A stretch of 64,000 nucleotides of DNA from Apiotrichum sp. Y4204. Lineage: Eukaryota > Basidiomycota > Tremellomycetes > Trichosporonales > Trichosporonaceae. The stretch is from assembly GCA_025531455.1 (NCBI GenBank), contig JAMYHL010000057.1, positions 1 through 64,000 on the forward strand. Reading direction: 5' to 3'. The position numbers and the translations under genes are program-made. The notes under the pieces were generated by a model. It saw only the letters and a program-made list of their open reading frames with translations. It made no database searches and had not been told where the DNA came from. Of this stretch, positions 7,856 to 19,786 are shown one piece after another (position 1 is the first letter of the stretch; every line of letters starts with the position of its first letter).

Positions 7856-10449
7856 CTAGCTGTACGCCGGCGGCCCGCCGCCAAAGTACCCCGGTGGCGC
7901 GTCGCCGTGCTCGGCATCCATCTCGACAGCAGGCACCGTGATGCTCCCGACGCGGCTGCGCGCGACGCCGCCGACCGCCTCGGCCGCCTCGCTCGCCGCA
8001 AAGCTCGGCGGGTGGTCGTGGCCTGGTGCGTCGAATGGCGGCGCGTGCTCGTGCTGCGGCGCGTGCGTGTGAGGCGCATGTGCGTGTTGCCTCGCAAAGT
8101 TCCGTGCCGGGGCGCCGCTCTGTGATCCGAAACCAGGGAGAGCGGGCAGCGACGGCTCGTCGATCCCCGGCGGGAGGTCGTCCTGCAGATCCACGACGCG
8201 CGTGCCCTGCCCCAACCCCAGCTGTTCCATCAACTCGGCGGGATTCGGCGCCGAGCCGCTCGGCAGGCCGAGGCGCGCGACCATGGAGGACACCACGTCG
8301 TCTGGGGGACCCTCGTCGTCGCCCTCGCGCGGCGGGTCCATCAGCGACTCAACCCCAAACGAAGCTGCTGCAGGCGGTGGTGGTGCGGAGAACCGCTCGT
8401 ATCCATCGTACTGGTGGTCAGCTGTGTCAATGTAAAGGAAAGATAGCTCACCTCAACCCAGGTGCCCAGTTCGCCTGTTAGCGAGCTGCGGCGCGGCGGA
8501 GCAGCAGCGGGGAACGGGTCCTCAAAGTGGACGGTCTGGAGGAGCTGTGATGGAACGGCAGAGTTGATGAGGGGGGCCGCGCCGGAGAGCATCTGCGCCT
8601 CACTCTCCGTGAAGCTCGGGAGGGCAGAGTCGGCGCCGGATGCACCGTTGGACGTCCCACTCGGGCCTGCCTGGTCGTCGAACGGCGGGGGCAAGTCGGA
8701 CGCCGCGGTCTCCATTCGCGTCGTGCCCCCTGCTCCAACCATGTCCTGGCCCTTGCGGCGGTATGCCTCCCGAGCCGCCTCCTGTGCCGCCTGGGATCCG
8801 TCTGGCGGAGCGGGAAGTTCTGCGTGTCCCGGAACGGGCACGACTCCGCGCTCAATCACAGCGGTGTGTGGCTCGTGCCACAGCGGCGGGCGGATTACGA
8901 TTTCCTCCTCGATGCACCAGTCGCGCGCAGGGTCTGTCGAGCCGGGGCCCGTCGCGTCGCCAATTGACCCAAAGCCCAGCGTCGCACGCACGACAAAGCG
9001 CACAGTGTGGTATGGCGTCCGTGCTGAAATCTCGCCACCGGGGGCCAGAGCACCCTGGTGGAGCGGTGCAGTCGAGAGCGCGAAGAGGACCCGAAGTGGG
9101 GGATACAGTTTGCCGGGGTATCGAAGGCTCTTGCCAGATGCGTGGATCACAGACATGTGGGTGTGCTGCGTCGAGGTGCTTTCCGGTGTGTCGGGGGGTG
9201 CGGTGTCGACGAGGCGCACGAGCTCGACGCGCACGCGGCGCAGCGGACGCAGCGTCTCGTCCGGGTCAGGCTGGGCGACGAGGCCTGCCAGCGTCGCGCG
9301 CTCGGGCTTCTTGGGCCGGACCTCGACGCCAATTCGGAGGGGATCGCCAAGCCGCGGGCGCGAGCACGCAAGCAGGAGGCGCACGTGCACGCCGTCGCGC
9401 TCGAGCTTGGCTTCCGAGGGGACCTGGGCATCTCCGTTCGCGTCGTCTGCGCATTCGCTGCCTGTTGGACCGAGCTCGGGTGGTGCGCCCTCGATGTTCA
9501 CCATCTCCGTGAGCACTTCGCCGGAGAGTAACGCTAGGCGGACACGCAGTGTCCACCGGAGTGATCCTTCTGCACCGAGCTCGAGCGGGGACGGGAGCAC
9601 GGAGCCGTCGGGCAGAGCGGCGGGCAATGGGATGGCGAAACGGTGCGAGGCGGGGAACGGGTGGTCCTGTGCCGCGGATGCGGCGCCGGCCGAGGTCGTC
9701 GTCGCCGGGGCCGAGGACGCATCTGCCGGGTGCGAGTGGTACAGCACCTGCGGGGGCAGCTCGATGGGGTCAATGTCCGGGCGTCCTGGGACCGCGTCCG
9801 TGAGGCGCGTCGTCACCGTGCTATGGTGTCAGCGCAAGCAGGAAAAGTAACTGGTGCATAGAACCAGTGCAGCGAAGCGCGGAATGCGAAACGCCGAACG
9901 CGGAACAGTCGCGGACGTGGAGCGGAACATATCCACAAGCGATGCGGTGCTGACAAACCCACTCCAGGCGGAGAACCCAGGATCATCGCCTTGGGACAGC
10001 GATACCCACGCCCACGGGGATCCACGCGCCGTCGTCACCAGCCTACTAGCCAACACCCTCCGTCTCTCGTTCTCAACTCACAGACTCTCGACTGAGCGGG
10101 TGCGCGCCTCGCCGAGGCCCTTGACGAACACTTCGCCTTGGAGGGTGCGGCCCCAGAAGAAGCCCGGCGCATCGGGGAGGGGGAGGACGAGGATCTGCGG
10201 CTGCGTCGGCGCGTATCCTGGCGGCGCGCCTGGCGGGCCCGGCGGGGACGGGAGGGAGCGTTCCGAGTGTGAGTGCGTGTGCGTGAGGTGGGAGGGGTGG
10301 GAGGGAGAGTGGTGTGGGTGGGAAGTGTTGATGGTAGTCGGGAGGGGTGGCGGCGCGGGGTCGGGGTCGGCGGCCTCGGGCTCGGGAGAGGATGGTGGGG
10401 AGAGCGGCGGATCCTCCCACGAGCTGCGGGGGCGGAAGGGGGAGGCCAT
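7856..10449 (-). CDS. alpha-arrestin-like trafficking adaptor with PPxY motifs
   Basis: Three exons (10082-10449, 8452-9820, 7856-8410) with introns of 261 and 41 nt give 763 residues. After a Pro/His-rich N-terminus comes the start of an arrestin fold (RTLQGEVFVKGLGEARTRS, continued across the junction by VESLTVTTRL), then beta-rich segments such as HRFAIPLP, RWTLRVRLAL, VHVRLLLACSRPRLG, RVRVELVRLVD and YHTVRFVVRATLGFG, typical of the two arrestin lobes. PPxY motifs occur at residues 76-79 (PPGY) and twice at the extreme C-terminus (PPGY, PPAY). In this family PPxY recruits Rsp5/Nedd4-type ubiquitin ligases to plasma-membrane transporters for endocytosis. The start is the first ATG of a continuous frame that joins cleanly. 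The specific cargo cannot be told from sequence. Confidence 0.85.
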
Positions 10450-11006
10450 CGGTGGATGGGTGGATGGTGGTGGTGATGATGATGGAGAGACGACAAGGAT
10501 GAAGGGGAGGATGTCAATGGCGACGAACACGGATGGAATGGGGTTCAGTGGGGGGCGGGATGTCGTAACACACACACAGGGAGCAGTGTGTGTGGCGATG
10601 CAGACTGTGTGGGCCAGACCAGTTTGAGAGCATAACAATAAAGCATAAAATGGTATCCCTTCCATCCTAATACAAAACAACAAACGACGCACTGCAACCA
10701 CCCCATGCATACAGTTGTGCAGAACAGGGAGTACTTATAGGAAAGAAGTACAGGGTGCAGGATGGCGCAGCACAGAGAAGCACATGCATGCGGAAAGCGG
10801 AGAGAGAGAGGGAAAGAAGTTGTTGACACATTTCATTAGAGCATGTTCCAGCTTTTCGTGGCCACAGTCTCACACCTGATTCTGGGTATTCATGACATTT
10901 AAAGAGGCTACAATGTACACGAGATGGGTATGGCGTCGTCTATCAGCAAAAGAATCGTGAATGGGAATAGAGCAGCGCGAGCTGATTGGGCAGAGCACGC
11001 TCCAGC
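10450..11006. other. promoter of the arrestin gene and 3' flank of SEC9
   Basis: Low-complexity stretches, including short CA/TG runs near 10565-10610. No coding frame with protein character was found. Confidence 0.5.
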
Positions 11007-12308
11007 CTACTTGATCATCTTGAGACGCTCCGTGTTGGCCGTGACCTGGTACGAGAGCTTGTCCGTCTTGTCGGTGATGTTGCCGATACGCTTGTTCTGG
11101 CGCCCGACCTCGTCGCCCATCGCGCCGGCGAGCGTCTTGAGGCGGCGGGTGATCTCGAGCGTCTCGTCGAGGTTCTCGTCGAGCTCGTCCTCGAGCTCGT
11201 CGTCCGACGCAGTCGCATCAAACTGGAACCGCTTGCGCGCCTCGGCCCGGTCCTTCATCTTGCCCGCCGTCGGGCCCTGGTTTCCGTAGCGCGTGTCCGT
11301 CGCCTCGCCGAGACGGCGACGTGTCTCCTGCACATCCTGCAGAGCCTTCATCCGGTCCTCGCGCTCCATCTGATGGCGGTTCAGGATCTTCTGCTCCTGC
11401 GCCTGGCGCTTGCCCTCCTGACAGGTCAGTGCTGGTCAAAGACAGCAAGTTGGCAATTTACGCACCTTGTTCCACACAATTGTGGGACGGAAAATGCTGC
11501 GGTTGAGCGCCTTGAGCTCGGCGGCCTTGTCCTCGGCGCGCTGCGAGTTGGCCTTGGAAATGTCGAGGTAGCGCTCCGTGTCGGCGAGGGTTTCTAAATG
11601 GTAAGCAAAGATTCAGGAGGAGAAACACATACCAGACTGGTCTGCGAGGCGGTTGATCGTGCCGCGGGCCGTGTCCTCGGCCTCACGCGCGAGGCGGAGT
11701 GCGTTCCTGCGTGTGAGTACAGTCCATAAGAAGAAAGCTCCTGCCGATGTGACGTGGCGTCCTGCTGATGGAACACCTCACACTCACCTAGTACTCGCCA
11801 GCGAGTCCATCTTGGTCTCGCGCATCGACTGCTTGATGCCCTCAATCTCCTCGTCCTCGTCAAAGTCCTCCTCGTGCTCGCGCCCGTCGTACCCGTACTC
11901 GCGCGACGGCGCAGGCTTCGCCGCCTGCTGGGGTCCGCCGAGGAGCTCGTTGCGCGCCGCGTCCTCGTCGCCGTACGGGTTCTGCTGGGCATATGGCCCC
12001 TGTGCGTACGGGTTCCCGCCCTTTGCACCGGCGGCATACCCCCCGGCACTGCGGGACCCACCCGGGCCGCTCATGCCGGGCGCACTGTGCTGCAACCCTG
12101 GACCACCATGGCCGCCGGGGTACGCGGGGGGCGGGCTGCGCTGGGCGTACGGGTCGCTCTTCCCGCCGCGCTGGGCATACGGGTCGCTGCTGCCGCCGCC
12201 GGGCTGGCGCTGGGCGTACGGGTCCTGGCGCTGGCCGCGCTGGCTGCTCGTTTCGCCTGCGACGGGGGGGATGAGCACGGCGTTGTCCTTGCGCTTGAAG
12301 AAGCCCAT
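11007..12308 (-). CDS. SEC9: Sec9/SNAP-25-type t-SNARE
   Basis: Four exons (11788-12308, 11633-11706, 11466-11593, 11007-11417) with introns of 81, 39 and 48 nt give 377 residues. The N-terminal third is a low-complexity region with repeated DPYAQR/NPYAQ units and an acidic block. Two SNARE helices follow. The Qb helix spans NALRLAREAEDTARGTINRL with its zero-layer glutamine in LADQSETL. The C-terminal Qc helix is LDETLEITRRLKTLAGAMGD, with its zero-layer glutamine in GRQNKRI. The protein ends at LKMIK without a membrane anchor, as in Sec9 and SNAP-25. It forms the plasma-membrane SNARE complex with an Sso-type syntaxin and a Snc-type synaptobrevin for exocytosis. SEC9 and the NCBP3-like gene are divergent neighbours. 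Confidence 0.92.
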
Positions 12309-12921
12309 CGTGAAGTGAGAGATGTTGTGGTGGTGAGGGGAGAAGGGAGAATGGGCGATGGAGAGGTGTTACGAGACGGGAGGACGGGATGCGTGGAGGG
12401 TGGTGGTGGGGAGAGTTGTCCGAGTGGCGAAACGGGTGGCTTGGTGGAGGTGGAGAGAGTGGGGCGGGTGATGGGGAGGGAGGGGGTGGCTCTACTTTAT
12501 ATGCAATTTTATAGAGATTTTCTCTTGCGATGAGACGATGTGGGAGGGGATACAGATGGCGAGGAGGCAGAGAGATGAAAGTGTAATATGTATAAAAAGT
12601 GCACCTCCTTGGCAGAGGAGAGAGAACTCGCTGATAACTGCGGTGTGCCGATCACACGCACTCTGTACTCTGTGGATCACACGACGGTGGCGGAGCACGT
12701 TGCACAGCGTTGAGGGGCAGGTGAGAGACAGTGAGCCTGACATTGGTGGTGGCGACCACGTGCAACCACACCCTCCTGTTCCCTCCTTTCATTCGATCAG
12801 AGTTATCATCCTCACAATCCCACAACTCCACTCTTTCCGGCCCGCATTCGTGCATCGCGTTCCTGTCCTTTGTTTTCTGCTCGTGCTCCCTCCCTCCCTC
12901 ACTCATCCTACACTTGCCACG
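12309..12921. other. bidirectional promoter region SEC9 / NCBP3-like
   Basis: These 613 bp lie between two divergent start codons. The side next to SEC9 is purine-rich on the + strand, and the side next to the NCBP3-like gene is pyrimidine-rich (CCCTCCCTCCCTC just before the start). A CACGTG E-box core lies near 12757. Confidence 0.5.
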
Positions 12922-14810
12922 ATGGACGGCGGCCTGCCCTACGACGACAGCGCGATGGACGAGGACGTCCCCGTCCCCACTCCCGCCCCAGCCGCGAAGC
13001 CCCACCCGCTGCTCGACCGCGCGCTGGACGACTTCCCATCTCGCGGCTACAACGACGCCGACACGGACAACCACGGCGCGGGCGCGTCCGATGCCGAGTT
13101 TGCACAGTACGCTACCATGCCGAGTACCGCCATGAGCGAGATGTTTGGCGCGCCGCCCACGACCTCGCGCGACCGCGGCGTCGTGCCCGACCACATTGCC
13201 AACCTCCTCGGACGCATGAGCCGCAGCAAGGTGTATCTCGCAGAGGAGAGCGACGGCATTATCCATCATGATGCGGAGGCGCGGCTCCGCGGCGACCCGG
13301 TGAGTGCGGGAGATGTGGGGTGGTGATGGGCGCGTGCATTGCGCTCGCGCGAGCGACCTGATGCGCGCGACCTGGAAAGATGTGTATGTCCTTGGGATCT
13401 CGAGGAACCATGAGAAGGGAATATCTCTCTTCACCCACAGATCCCGGTCCGAAACTTCTCCGGACAGCACTAACAACAGCGTCTCGCCCGCCTTGCAGAC
13501 GAGCTCGATAGCCAGGACCCGACATCATGGCTCGGTGCGTGTGGATACAAAGCAAAACAGCGAGCGCCGGGGGGACTTGCGGGCTCTTGCTCGTCGGCAG
13601 ACACGGACAACGACACTAACACCCGCAGAGGCCATCTCGGAACATGCATCAGTCCGCATCCGCCCGAATGTGCTGTTCGTCTCGTCCGAGCTCATCAAGC
13701 ACCTCTCCACCGCAAAGGTGTTTACCTGGGCGTCGCAGGCCGGCGCGACAGCGATGGGTGAGTGGAATTGGGCGGGTGCACGCGATGCAAGGCGAGTGGG
13801 AATACTCGCATTCAAGCATTTGCGTACTCTCCCCACTTCCCCTGGTGCTAGGACACGGTCTCGAGTCTGAAGCGGCGCACGGCGTGTGGCGTCAGGGGGA
13901 GAGTGCATCGGAGCCTGAGCGCACTCAACATTTACTAACAACAGGCATCGAGTGGCTGAACGACTCGACACTGATCCTCCTCTTCTCCACGCCCGCGGCC
14001 GCGCTCCTCGGCCTCTCGATGCTCGCCAAGGCCGGCTTCGACCCGACAGAGGGCGACGATCCGCTGCTCGAGCGCGCCGCGCACGGCATCCCCCCAAGCC
14101 TCCTCCCGCAGGTGGAGGCGGAGCCCGAGCCGAAACCCGACACCGCAGAGGTCAAGACAGATGAGCCAATGGACACCGCTACAGCGCCAGCACCAGCAGA
14201 CGGTGTCCGGCGGCGCGGGCGCGGCGCATTTGGGACGCTCGCGTCCGACGAGCACAAGGGTTCTGCGCACGGTGCGTTCGACCTCGAGCCGCTCGCGCCC
14301 GCGGTCGCACCGACGTTTGCGGAGGGTGTGGACCCCCATGCGCGGGTGACGATCCGGTACGCGACGGATGCGGACCACGTCGTGCGCCGCGGTGCCCGTG
14401 ATTCCGAGTGGTACGCGCGCCACGGGCGGGGCGCGGGCAAGGAGGTGAGCCGGCGGAACTATGGTAGCGCTGGGGGCGCTGCCGAGCTCAAGGACCGCGT
14501 CGGGACGGCAGGGGAGGGGCGGGAGTTTGCGCGCCGCCTCGGACGGCAGATGGAGCGGCAGGAGCGCGGGCCGTATGCCCGCCGTGAGAAGAGGAGTGCG
14601 GGCGACCTCGATGCCGAGCTGGAGCGCATGGCGGCGGGGCGCGCGGCGGGCGAGGATATGCCCCCGCCGAGAGAGGAGCGGGGTGAGCGGCGCCGGGGCC
14701 GTGGGCGGGGTAGGAGAGATGGGAGTGGGAGGGATGGGAGGGGGCCGTCGAATCGCGATGACTTAGATCGCGAGCTTGATGAGATGTTTGCGGCGCGCGG
14801 GTCGGGATAG
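12922..14810 (+). CDS. NCBP3: NCBP3-like nuclear cap-binding protein
   Basis: Four exons (12922-13299, 13480-13534, 13629-13757, 13945-14810) with introns of 180, 94 and 187 nt give 475 residues. The 3' splice sites of introns 1 and 3 carry CTAACAACAG. The conserved core spans exons 3-4: SVRIRPNVLFVSSELIKHLS followed by ATAMGIEWLNDSTLILLF. This matches the RNA-recognition-like fold and the WLNDS signature of the NCBP3 (DUF2414) family. A second conserved element is VTIRYATDADHVVRRGARDS. The C-terminus is rich in RG/RGRGRGRR and Asp/Arg. In animals NCBP3 binds cap-bound mRNPs with NCBP1 and helps mRNA export; the fungal role is inferred by homology. An acidic N-terminus precedes the fold. Confidence 0.82.
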
Positions 14811-15043
14811 ATGTGGTAGTTTAGTATGTAATGGTTCATGAAGATGCGTGTGTAGTCATAAATGGTCTTCTGACTGTTGATCTCGCGCCGTCGTTATCGT
14901 TATCGTTATGTCAGTATCGCACCGCGGCACAGCCGCGCCACAGTGAAACTGCAACTGCAACGCTCGCTGCTTGCCCCCAACCTCTCTTGTCCTCGCTTGC
15001 CGTCCGGCTCCCTTCTACTGATGCATAGCTAGCTTGTTTCCGC

Positions 15044-15946
15044 CTAGTGGTGGTGCTCCATCTCGTACCGCGTGCCGCTGGGCGTTAGTGACGTGACAAC
15101 AAGAAACAAGCCAAACAAGTCAGGCCAGACAAGCTTCTCCCTCGAGCGGACAGGTCGCCGCACACTACTTCGAGCGCTCGTCCACATGCGCGCGTCCCGG
15201 CGTCCTGGGACGCGATTCTTCGTAGACCGCGGCAAGGCCCTCCCTCTCCTCTCTGCCCACCTCTGCTCTCCGTGTTCCCTCCTCGTATCTCCCTCCCCTC
15301 CTCTTCCTCCTCTCCCTTCCCTTCCCTTCCCCTCGTTCTCTCCTCCCTCTCTGCCCACCTCCCCGCACCCCGCTCGCCGCACTCCGTACTCACCAGTATC
15401 CGCACGCGCGGGCACCAGGCTTGTCGAGGTTGATGAAGATCTTGGGGTGGCCGAGCGCGCCGCCGCCTGGGGTAAGCACATAACAATCGAATGGGGGGTG
15501 GGAGTAGGGAGTAGGGAGTAGGGAGTATGGAGCGCGGCGCGACGGCGTCCAATCGACTCCAAGGAGCTCCTGGTCTCGCGCATTGTTTCACCGTCTTCTC
15601 CCCCTCTTCACTCCCAACCCCAGCTCTCCCCCCATCTCCACTCACCACCATCACAAACCGCCCTGCGTCCCGCAATCTTCACAATCCTCTCCTCGGCCAC
15701 GAGTCCCATGGCACTAAGCCCGTCCGGCTGAAGCTCAAAGTGGATCTGCTCAAAGCTCTCGCGGTCGTACGCCGCCGCCTTGGGCTGCTGGTCCTTGCTC
15801 CATGGCGTGGGGACGTTCGGGCTCTGCGCCGGGGCCTTGGGCTCGGGGGCGAGGTTGAGCGCCGGAAGCGACGAGAGCGACGAGAGCGACGAGTTGTAGC
15901 GCGCCCTGAGTAGGGGGCGGAAGGCGGGGAGGGCGCGGCGCAGCAT
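15044..15946 (-). CDS. NDUFS6: mitochondrial complex I subunit NDUFS6 (13-kDa Zn subunit)
   Basis: Three exons (15646-15946, 15394-15466, 15044-15077) with introns of 179 and 316 nt give 135 residues. The N-terminus (MLRRALPAFRPLLRARYNSS) is a basic, acid-free mitochondrial presequence. The C-terminal domain reads [20 protein letters not shown], then ACGYCGTRYEMEHHH. It contains the Cys...His...Cys-x2-Cys zinc ligands of the family. The subunit sits in the NADH-oxidising arm of NADH:ubiquinone oxidoreductase and is needed for late assembly. Its presence implies a respiratory yeast with complex I. The last exon has only 34 nt. The stop codons of this gene and the NCBP3-like gene are convergent, 233 bp apart. 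Confidence 0.93.
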
Positions 15947-16568
15947 TGTTGGTGGGTTGTGGGAGTGGTGGGAGTGGTGTCGAGGTCGATGATGATGGCG
16001 AGCTCGAGTAGGAGGCCGGTGGAGAGACGCCGGAGATTCGGGGATTTGGGGCGTGTGGCGCCTGCCTTGGGACCAACCACCGTGGCGCCGTTTCAGGTGC
16101 ATCCACCACAGTCTGTTGTTGTGGAGGTGGAGGAGAAATCCAACTCCATGCATACGATAAGTACTCTGCAGCCGGTATGCATGCATGTCGAGTGCGCAAT
16201 TGCACCGCTTGATGAGACGACATGCACACGCACCAACAGCACTGCAGCGGTAGCTGCGCCTGCGCCGTCGGGCCGGAGGCAGACAACCCAACACTGACAC
16301 ACCATGTCCCTGTCCATGCCCCACCCCCACTCTCCTTCGGTCGATCATAACCACTTCTACATACGCCGGCACACGCCGCGTTGAAATTGAATGCGCGGCG
16401 CGACTATCCGCGCCGCTCCTGCTACTGGGCGGCACACAGCGCAGCACGCCCGCCTGTCTACAAAAAAGGGTACTTGTCGCCTGCTCGGCTCGTCTGCTCG
16501 GCCTGGCCGCGCCTGGCCTCGGCCTCGCGGCCTCTTCAGTCTCGGCCCAGTCTCCTGTCCTGATCCGC
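15947..16568. other. promoter of NDUFS6 and 3' flank of TPD3
   Basis: 622 bp with no convincing frame. ATGCAT-type hexamers recur around 16147-16190. Confidence 0.5.
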
Positions 16569-18926
16569 CTACGAAATGACCATGGGCTCTGACCGCTCGT
16601 CACCGGTCGTGCGCTCAAACGCTTTTGTGGCGAAATACCTGGGAATTAGCATGGATTCTAGATGCAATTATGCGATCATGCAATCGCACAGTGATCGTGA
16701 GACACGATCGCTTCGCGATCGGCTCGCGCTCGTGTACTCACCGCACGTCCGCGTCAGAGTCCTCCTGGAGCTTTCTCAAGGTCGGGAGGATGCGGCGCTG
16801 GATGAGCTCCTGTCCCTCGGGGTCGTTGGCTAGCACAGCAGCCAGGGTCTCGAGACACTTGGCAACGTTGAAGCGAATGTTCGGGATCGGGTCGTTGACA
16901 AGCTGGAGCGCGGCGTCGAGCACCGTGTCACGGATGATCGCAGTGTTGAGCGAGGGGGCCATGGTGGTGATCGCAAAGATGGTCGTCATACGGTACAGGT
17001 AGTTTGGGTGCTCGCCCATCTGGAGGACCTTGGGGATGATGGTGGTGCGCGCCCACTCGACACCAAACACATCAGTGAGCTTCTTGAGGTTGATGGTCGC
17101 GGCCTCGCGGATGCTGAACACCGTGTCGCCGAGCCACGACATGCAGAGCTGGCCGAGCTTGTCGTCAAAGAACTGCACACCGAGCTGCGTCGCGAGCAGG
17201 GGAATGTACTCGATTATCGCCTGGCGCACACGCCACTGCTTGTCCTCGGCGAGCTCGATGATCGCAGGGAGGAGCGCCTGCGACAGACGGTCAATGCCAA
17301 TGACAGTGTTGACGAGCTCAATCTTCGAGATGAGGTTGAGGCGCACGTCGCTAAACTCGTCCTTGAGGAGGTGGAGGAACAGCGGCAAGAGGTGCTCCGT
17401 GGTAGCCTCCTTGCCGAGCAGCGGGGCGAGGCCGGATATCTGCATGGCGAGAGCGGCACGGACGTGCTGGCTCGTGTCGGCAGTGAGGTCGCGGACGCAT
17501 GGGAGGATACGCGAAAGGATCACCTCGCGGTCGATGAGCTTGCAGAAACCAGGGACCTGGCCGGCGGCGGCCGTGCGCACCTCGGCCTCATTGTCCTTGA
17601 GGAGGCCGACAAACGCGGCCACAAGGTCGTCACGAACAATATCGGCGCCCACGCTCTCCGCAAGACCAACAAACTCATTTGCAACCATGTAGCGCACACG
17701 CCAGCTCTTGTCTCCCACGCTCGAGCGGAGCGGCTCAAGAAGGTGTTCCTTAGTCTCCTCGGGGGAGAGGTTCGAGGCAATAGCAATAAGATCAGGAATG
17801 GTCAAGAGACGGACAGAGTCCTGGTCGTCGGTCGCCAGGCGGCGGTAGAGAGGAATGAGCTCGTTAACAATGATAGAGTGCTGGTTGGGCACAGATGCAA
17901 TCGACTTGGCAAACGGCTACGCGTCAGCGACATTTCATCCAGTTTCACTCACTCCAAGGGCACGCGCAGCGGCACGGCGGACCATGGGTGTGTCGTCCTG
18001 GCAGAGACCGGTGAATAGACGGCGCATCTCTTCCTGGGCCTCGGGCGTCGCGAGCGGGTAGGGCGCGGCGACAAGAGCACATGCCGAGGTGCGCGACGTG
18101 AACCAGTCGCCCTTGGCGAGTCGACGCAACAGGGGAATAAAGTACTGGTCAATCTGCTCGGCGGAGAGCGCGGTCGAGATGGTGGAGATGGACTCGGCGG
18201 CCTAAAATTAGTGATGAAGCGCGCTTCTTCTCACCTTGTCACGGACAAGAGTCTCCTCGACGGCAGCAAGGTTCTCGAGCGGGCCGAGAATGGTCCACGC
18301 GTACTGCTGGCCACCGACGTACTCGGTAAAGCTGCCGAGCTCCTCGGCCAGGACTAGGAGGACCTCGTCCTCGTCATCGAGCTGGTCCTGGGGCGTCAGT
18401 GATAAAGAATAGATGGGGGATTGTCTGGAAAGGACAGCCGCGAGGCCGAGGTTCGTCGCACACGACAAATACACGGCACGCCGAATTGCATCCCAGGATT
18501 TTGAACGTCAACGGGGATCCCAGCTCAGGCGCGGAGGCCAACAGACCAGACCGTGGAAAGCCAGCACAGCAGGCGCCACCGGCGACGGATCGTGAGGTCT
18601 CGACGGCGTGCAAGCGTCGGTACAGCCATTGACGTTCTGCCCAACTGGCAAGTGCGGGTCACACGTCTGGTGGTCCCACCGCGCGCGCCGAACACTCTTT
18701 CCCTCCTTCCTCCTCCCCTTTCACCCCATATTCTCTCCTCAACATCCACTCTCGTACGCACCTGGAGGAAAGGGAGGAGCTCGTCACGGGTCCTGGCGGG
18801 ACCGAGCGCGAGCGCAATGGTGCTGAGGCGGCGGATCGAGCTGAGGCGGAGGACGACGTCGTCCGACTTGAGCTCATCCATGAGCAGGTGGATGGGGTAG
18901 AGCGACTGCCCAGCGGGAGACGACAT
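16569..18926 (-). CDS. TPD3: PP2A scaffold subunit A (PR65/Tpd3)
   Basis: Five exons (18762-18926, 18235-18387, 17953-18201, 16742-17916, 16569-16638) with introns of 374, 33, 36 and 103 nt give 603 residues, close to the 590 usual for PR65. The chain is a continuous run of HEAT repeats. Typical inter-repeat segments are [60 protein letters not shown] and [16 protein letters not shown]. The last short exon encodes [10 protein letters not shown] and a short polar tail. The protein is the scaffold holding the catalytic C and regulatory B subunits of protein phosphatase 2A. The first intron is unusually long for this gene, and the fourth contains a GATCG-rich hairpin. The start has the family-typical Met followed by an acidic amphipathic helix. 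Confidence 0.95.
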
Positions 18927-19786
18927 GTTGGGTATGTGTGCGCGCGGGGTGGGCTGGAAGAGGGGAAGGGGGGAGAGGACGCTAGTGTTGATTTTGAGCG
19001 GGCTGTCTTGTCAACACGTCGTCTGGGGGCGCTGCGCTGCGAGTGGGGGATGCGTTGCTTGCGCTGTCCCGCTGTGTTTGTCTGGTGCTGACGGAGAAGA
19101 AGGGAAAAGAAATGTGTTCTTGAGAATGACAATGGGTGCTGTGAAAGGGTATGGGAGAGGAGAACTATGGAGGTGGTGGTGGTGGTGATGAGCTCAGTTT
19201 GGATGGTGACGAGGCGCGTACCAGGAGCGCACCACTACTGCAGCACAAAGCACAATGAGAGCCCATCCATCCCCCACACACAGGGTCCGACTCCCACTTT
19301 GTTGGCTTCCCTCTCTTCCGTGTCTCTGTGTGTTGTCTCTGCCTTCCCTCGCCCCCCCTGGTACTGCATTCTTCCCGCATACTCACACTCTATTCCATCC
19401 CCCTGCTTTGAGTAGTTTTCTGAAAAAGTGAAGAATCGCGTGACATGCATGCGACTTGCACGTTTTGACAGTGCCACTTCCGGAATTAACCGGCAGACGC
19501 ACAGACCATCAGACGATCTGCGGATCTCTAGAGGATCTCTGACGTCGGGTTGACTGGATGTTACTCGTGAGTCTCATCAGACTCGTTGCGTCAAGCAACA
19601 CCATTAGACAATTATGAGGCGAATGCCGTTCTTGCGCGCTGCACTCCAATGCACACTATTCTCGCTCTCAGACATGATCAGGTGCATCTAGGCCGAACAC
19701 AACAGGTCTTCTACGGGGTTGTTAAACGAAAATGGGGGGATTTTATCTTCTGCTTGGGATCCGACAAACACTGACTTTCTCTACAT
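18927..19786. other. promoter of TPD3 and 3' flank of SSE1
   Basis: 860 bp without a convincing coding frame. A GGT/GGTG trinucleotide run occurs at 19170-19187, and GATCT-rich sequence at 19510-19545. Confidence 0.5.

Noticed and set aside
8462..9850. Long plus-strand frame over the arrestin gene
   Set aside because: Antisense shadow: Ser/Arg/Gly-rich translation, while the minus strand gives a coherent spliced arrestin.
13300..13479. Extra coding exon starting ATCCCGGTCCG inside intron 1 of the NCBP3-like gene
   Set aside because: The frame hits a stop within ten codons. Splicing directly to the CTAACAACAG acceptor gives an uninterrupted protein.
17008..18018. 336-codon plus-strand frame over TPD3
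   Set aside because: Antisense shadow of the HEAT-repeat gene. It ignores the well-supported introns on the other strand.
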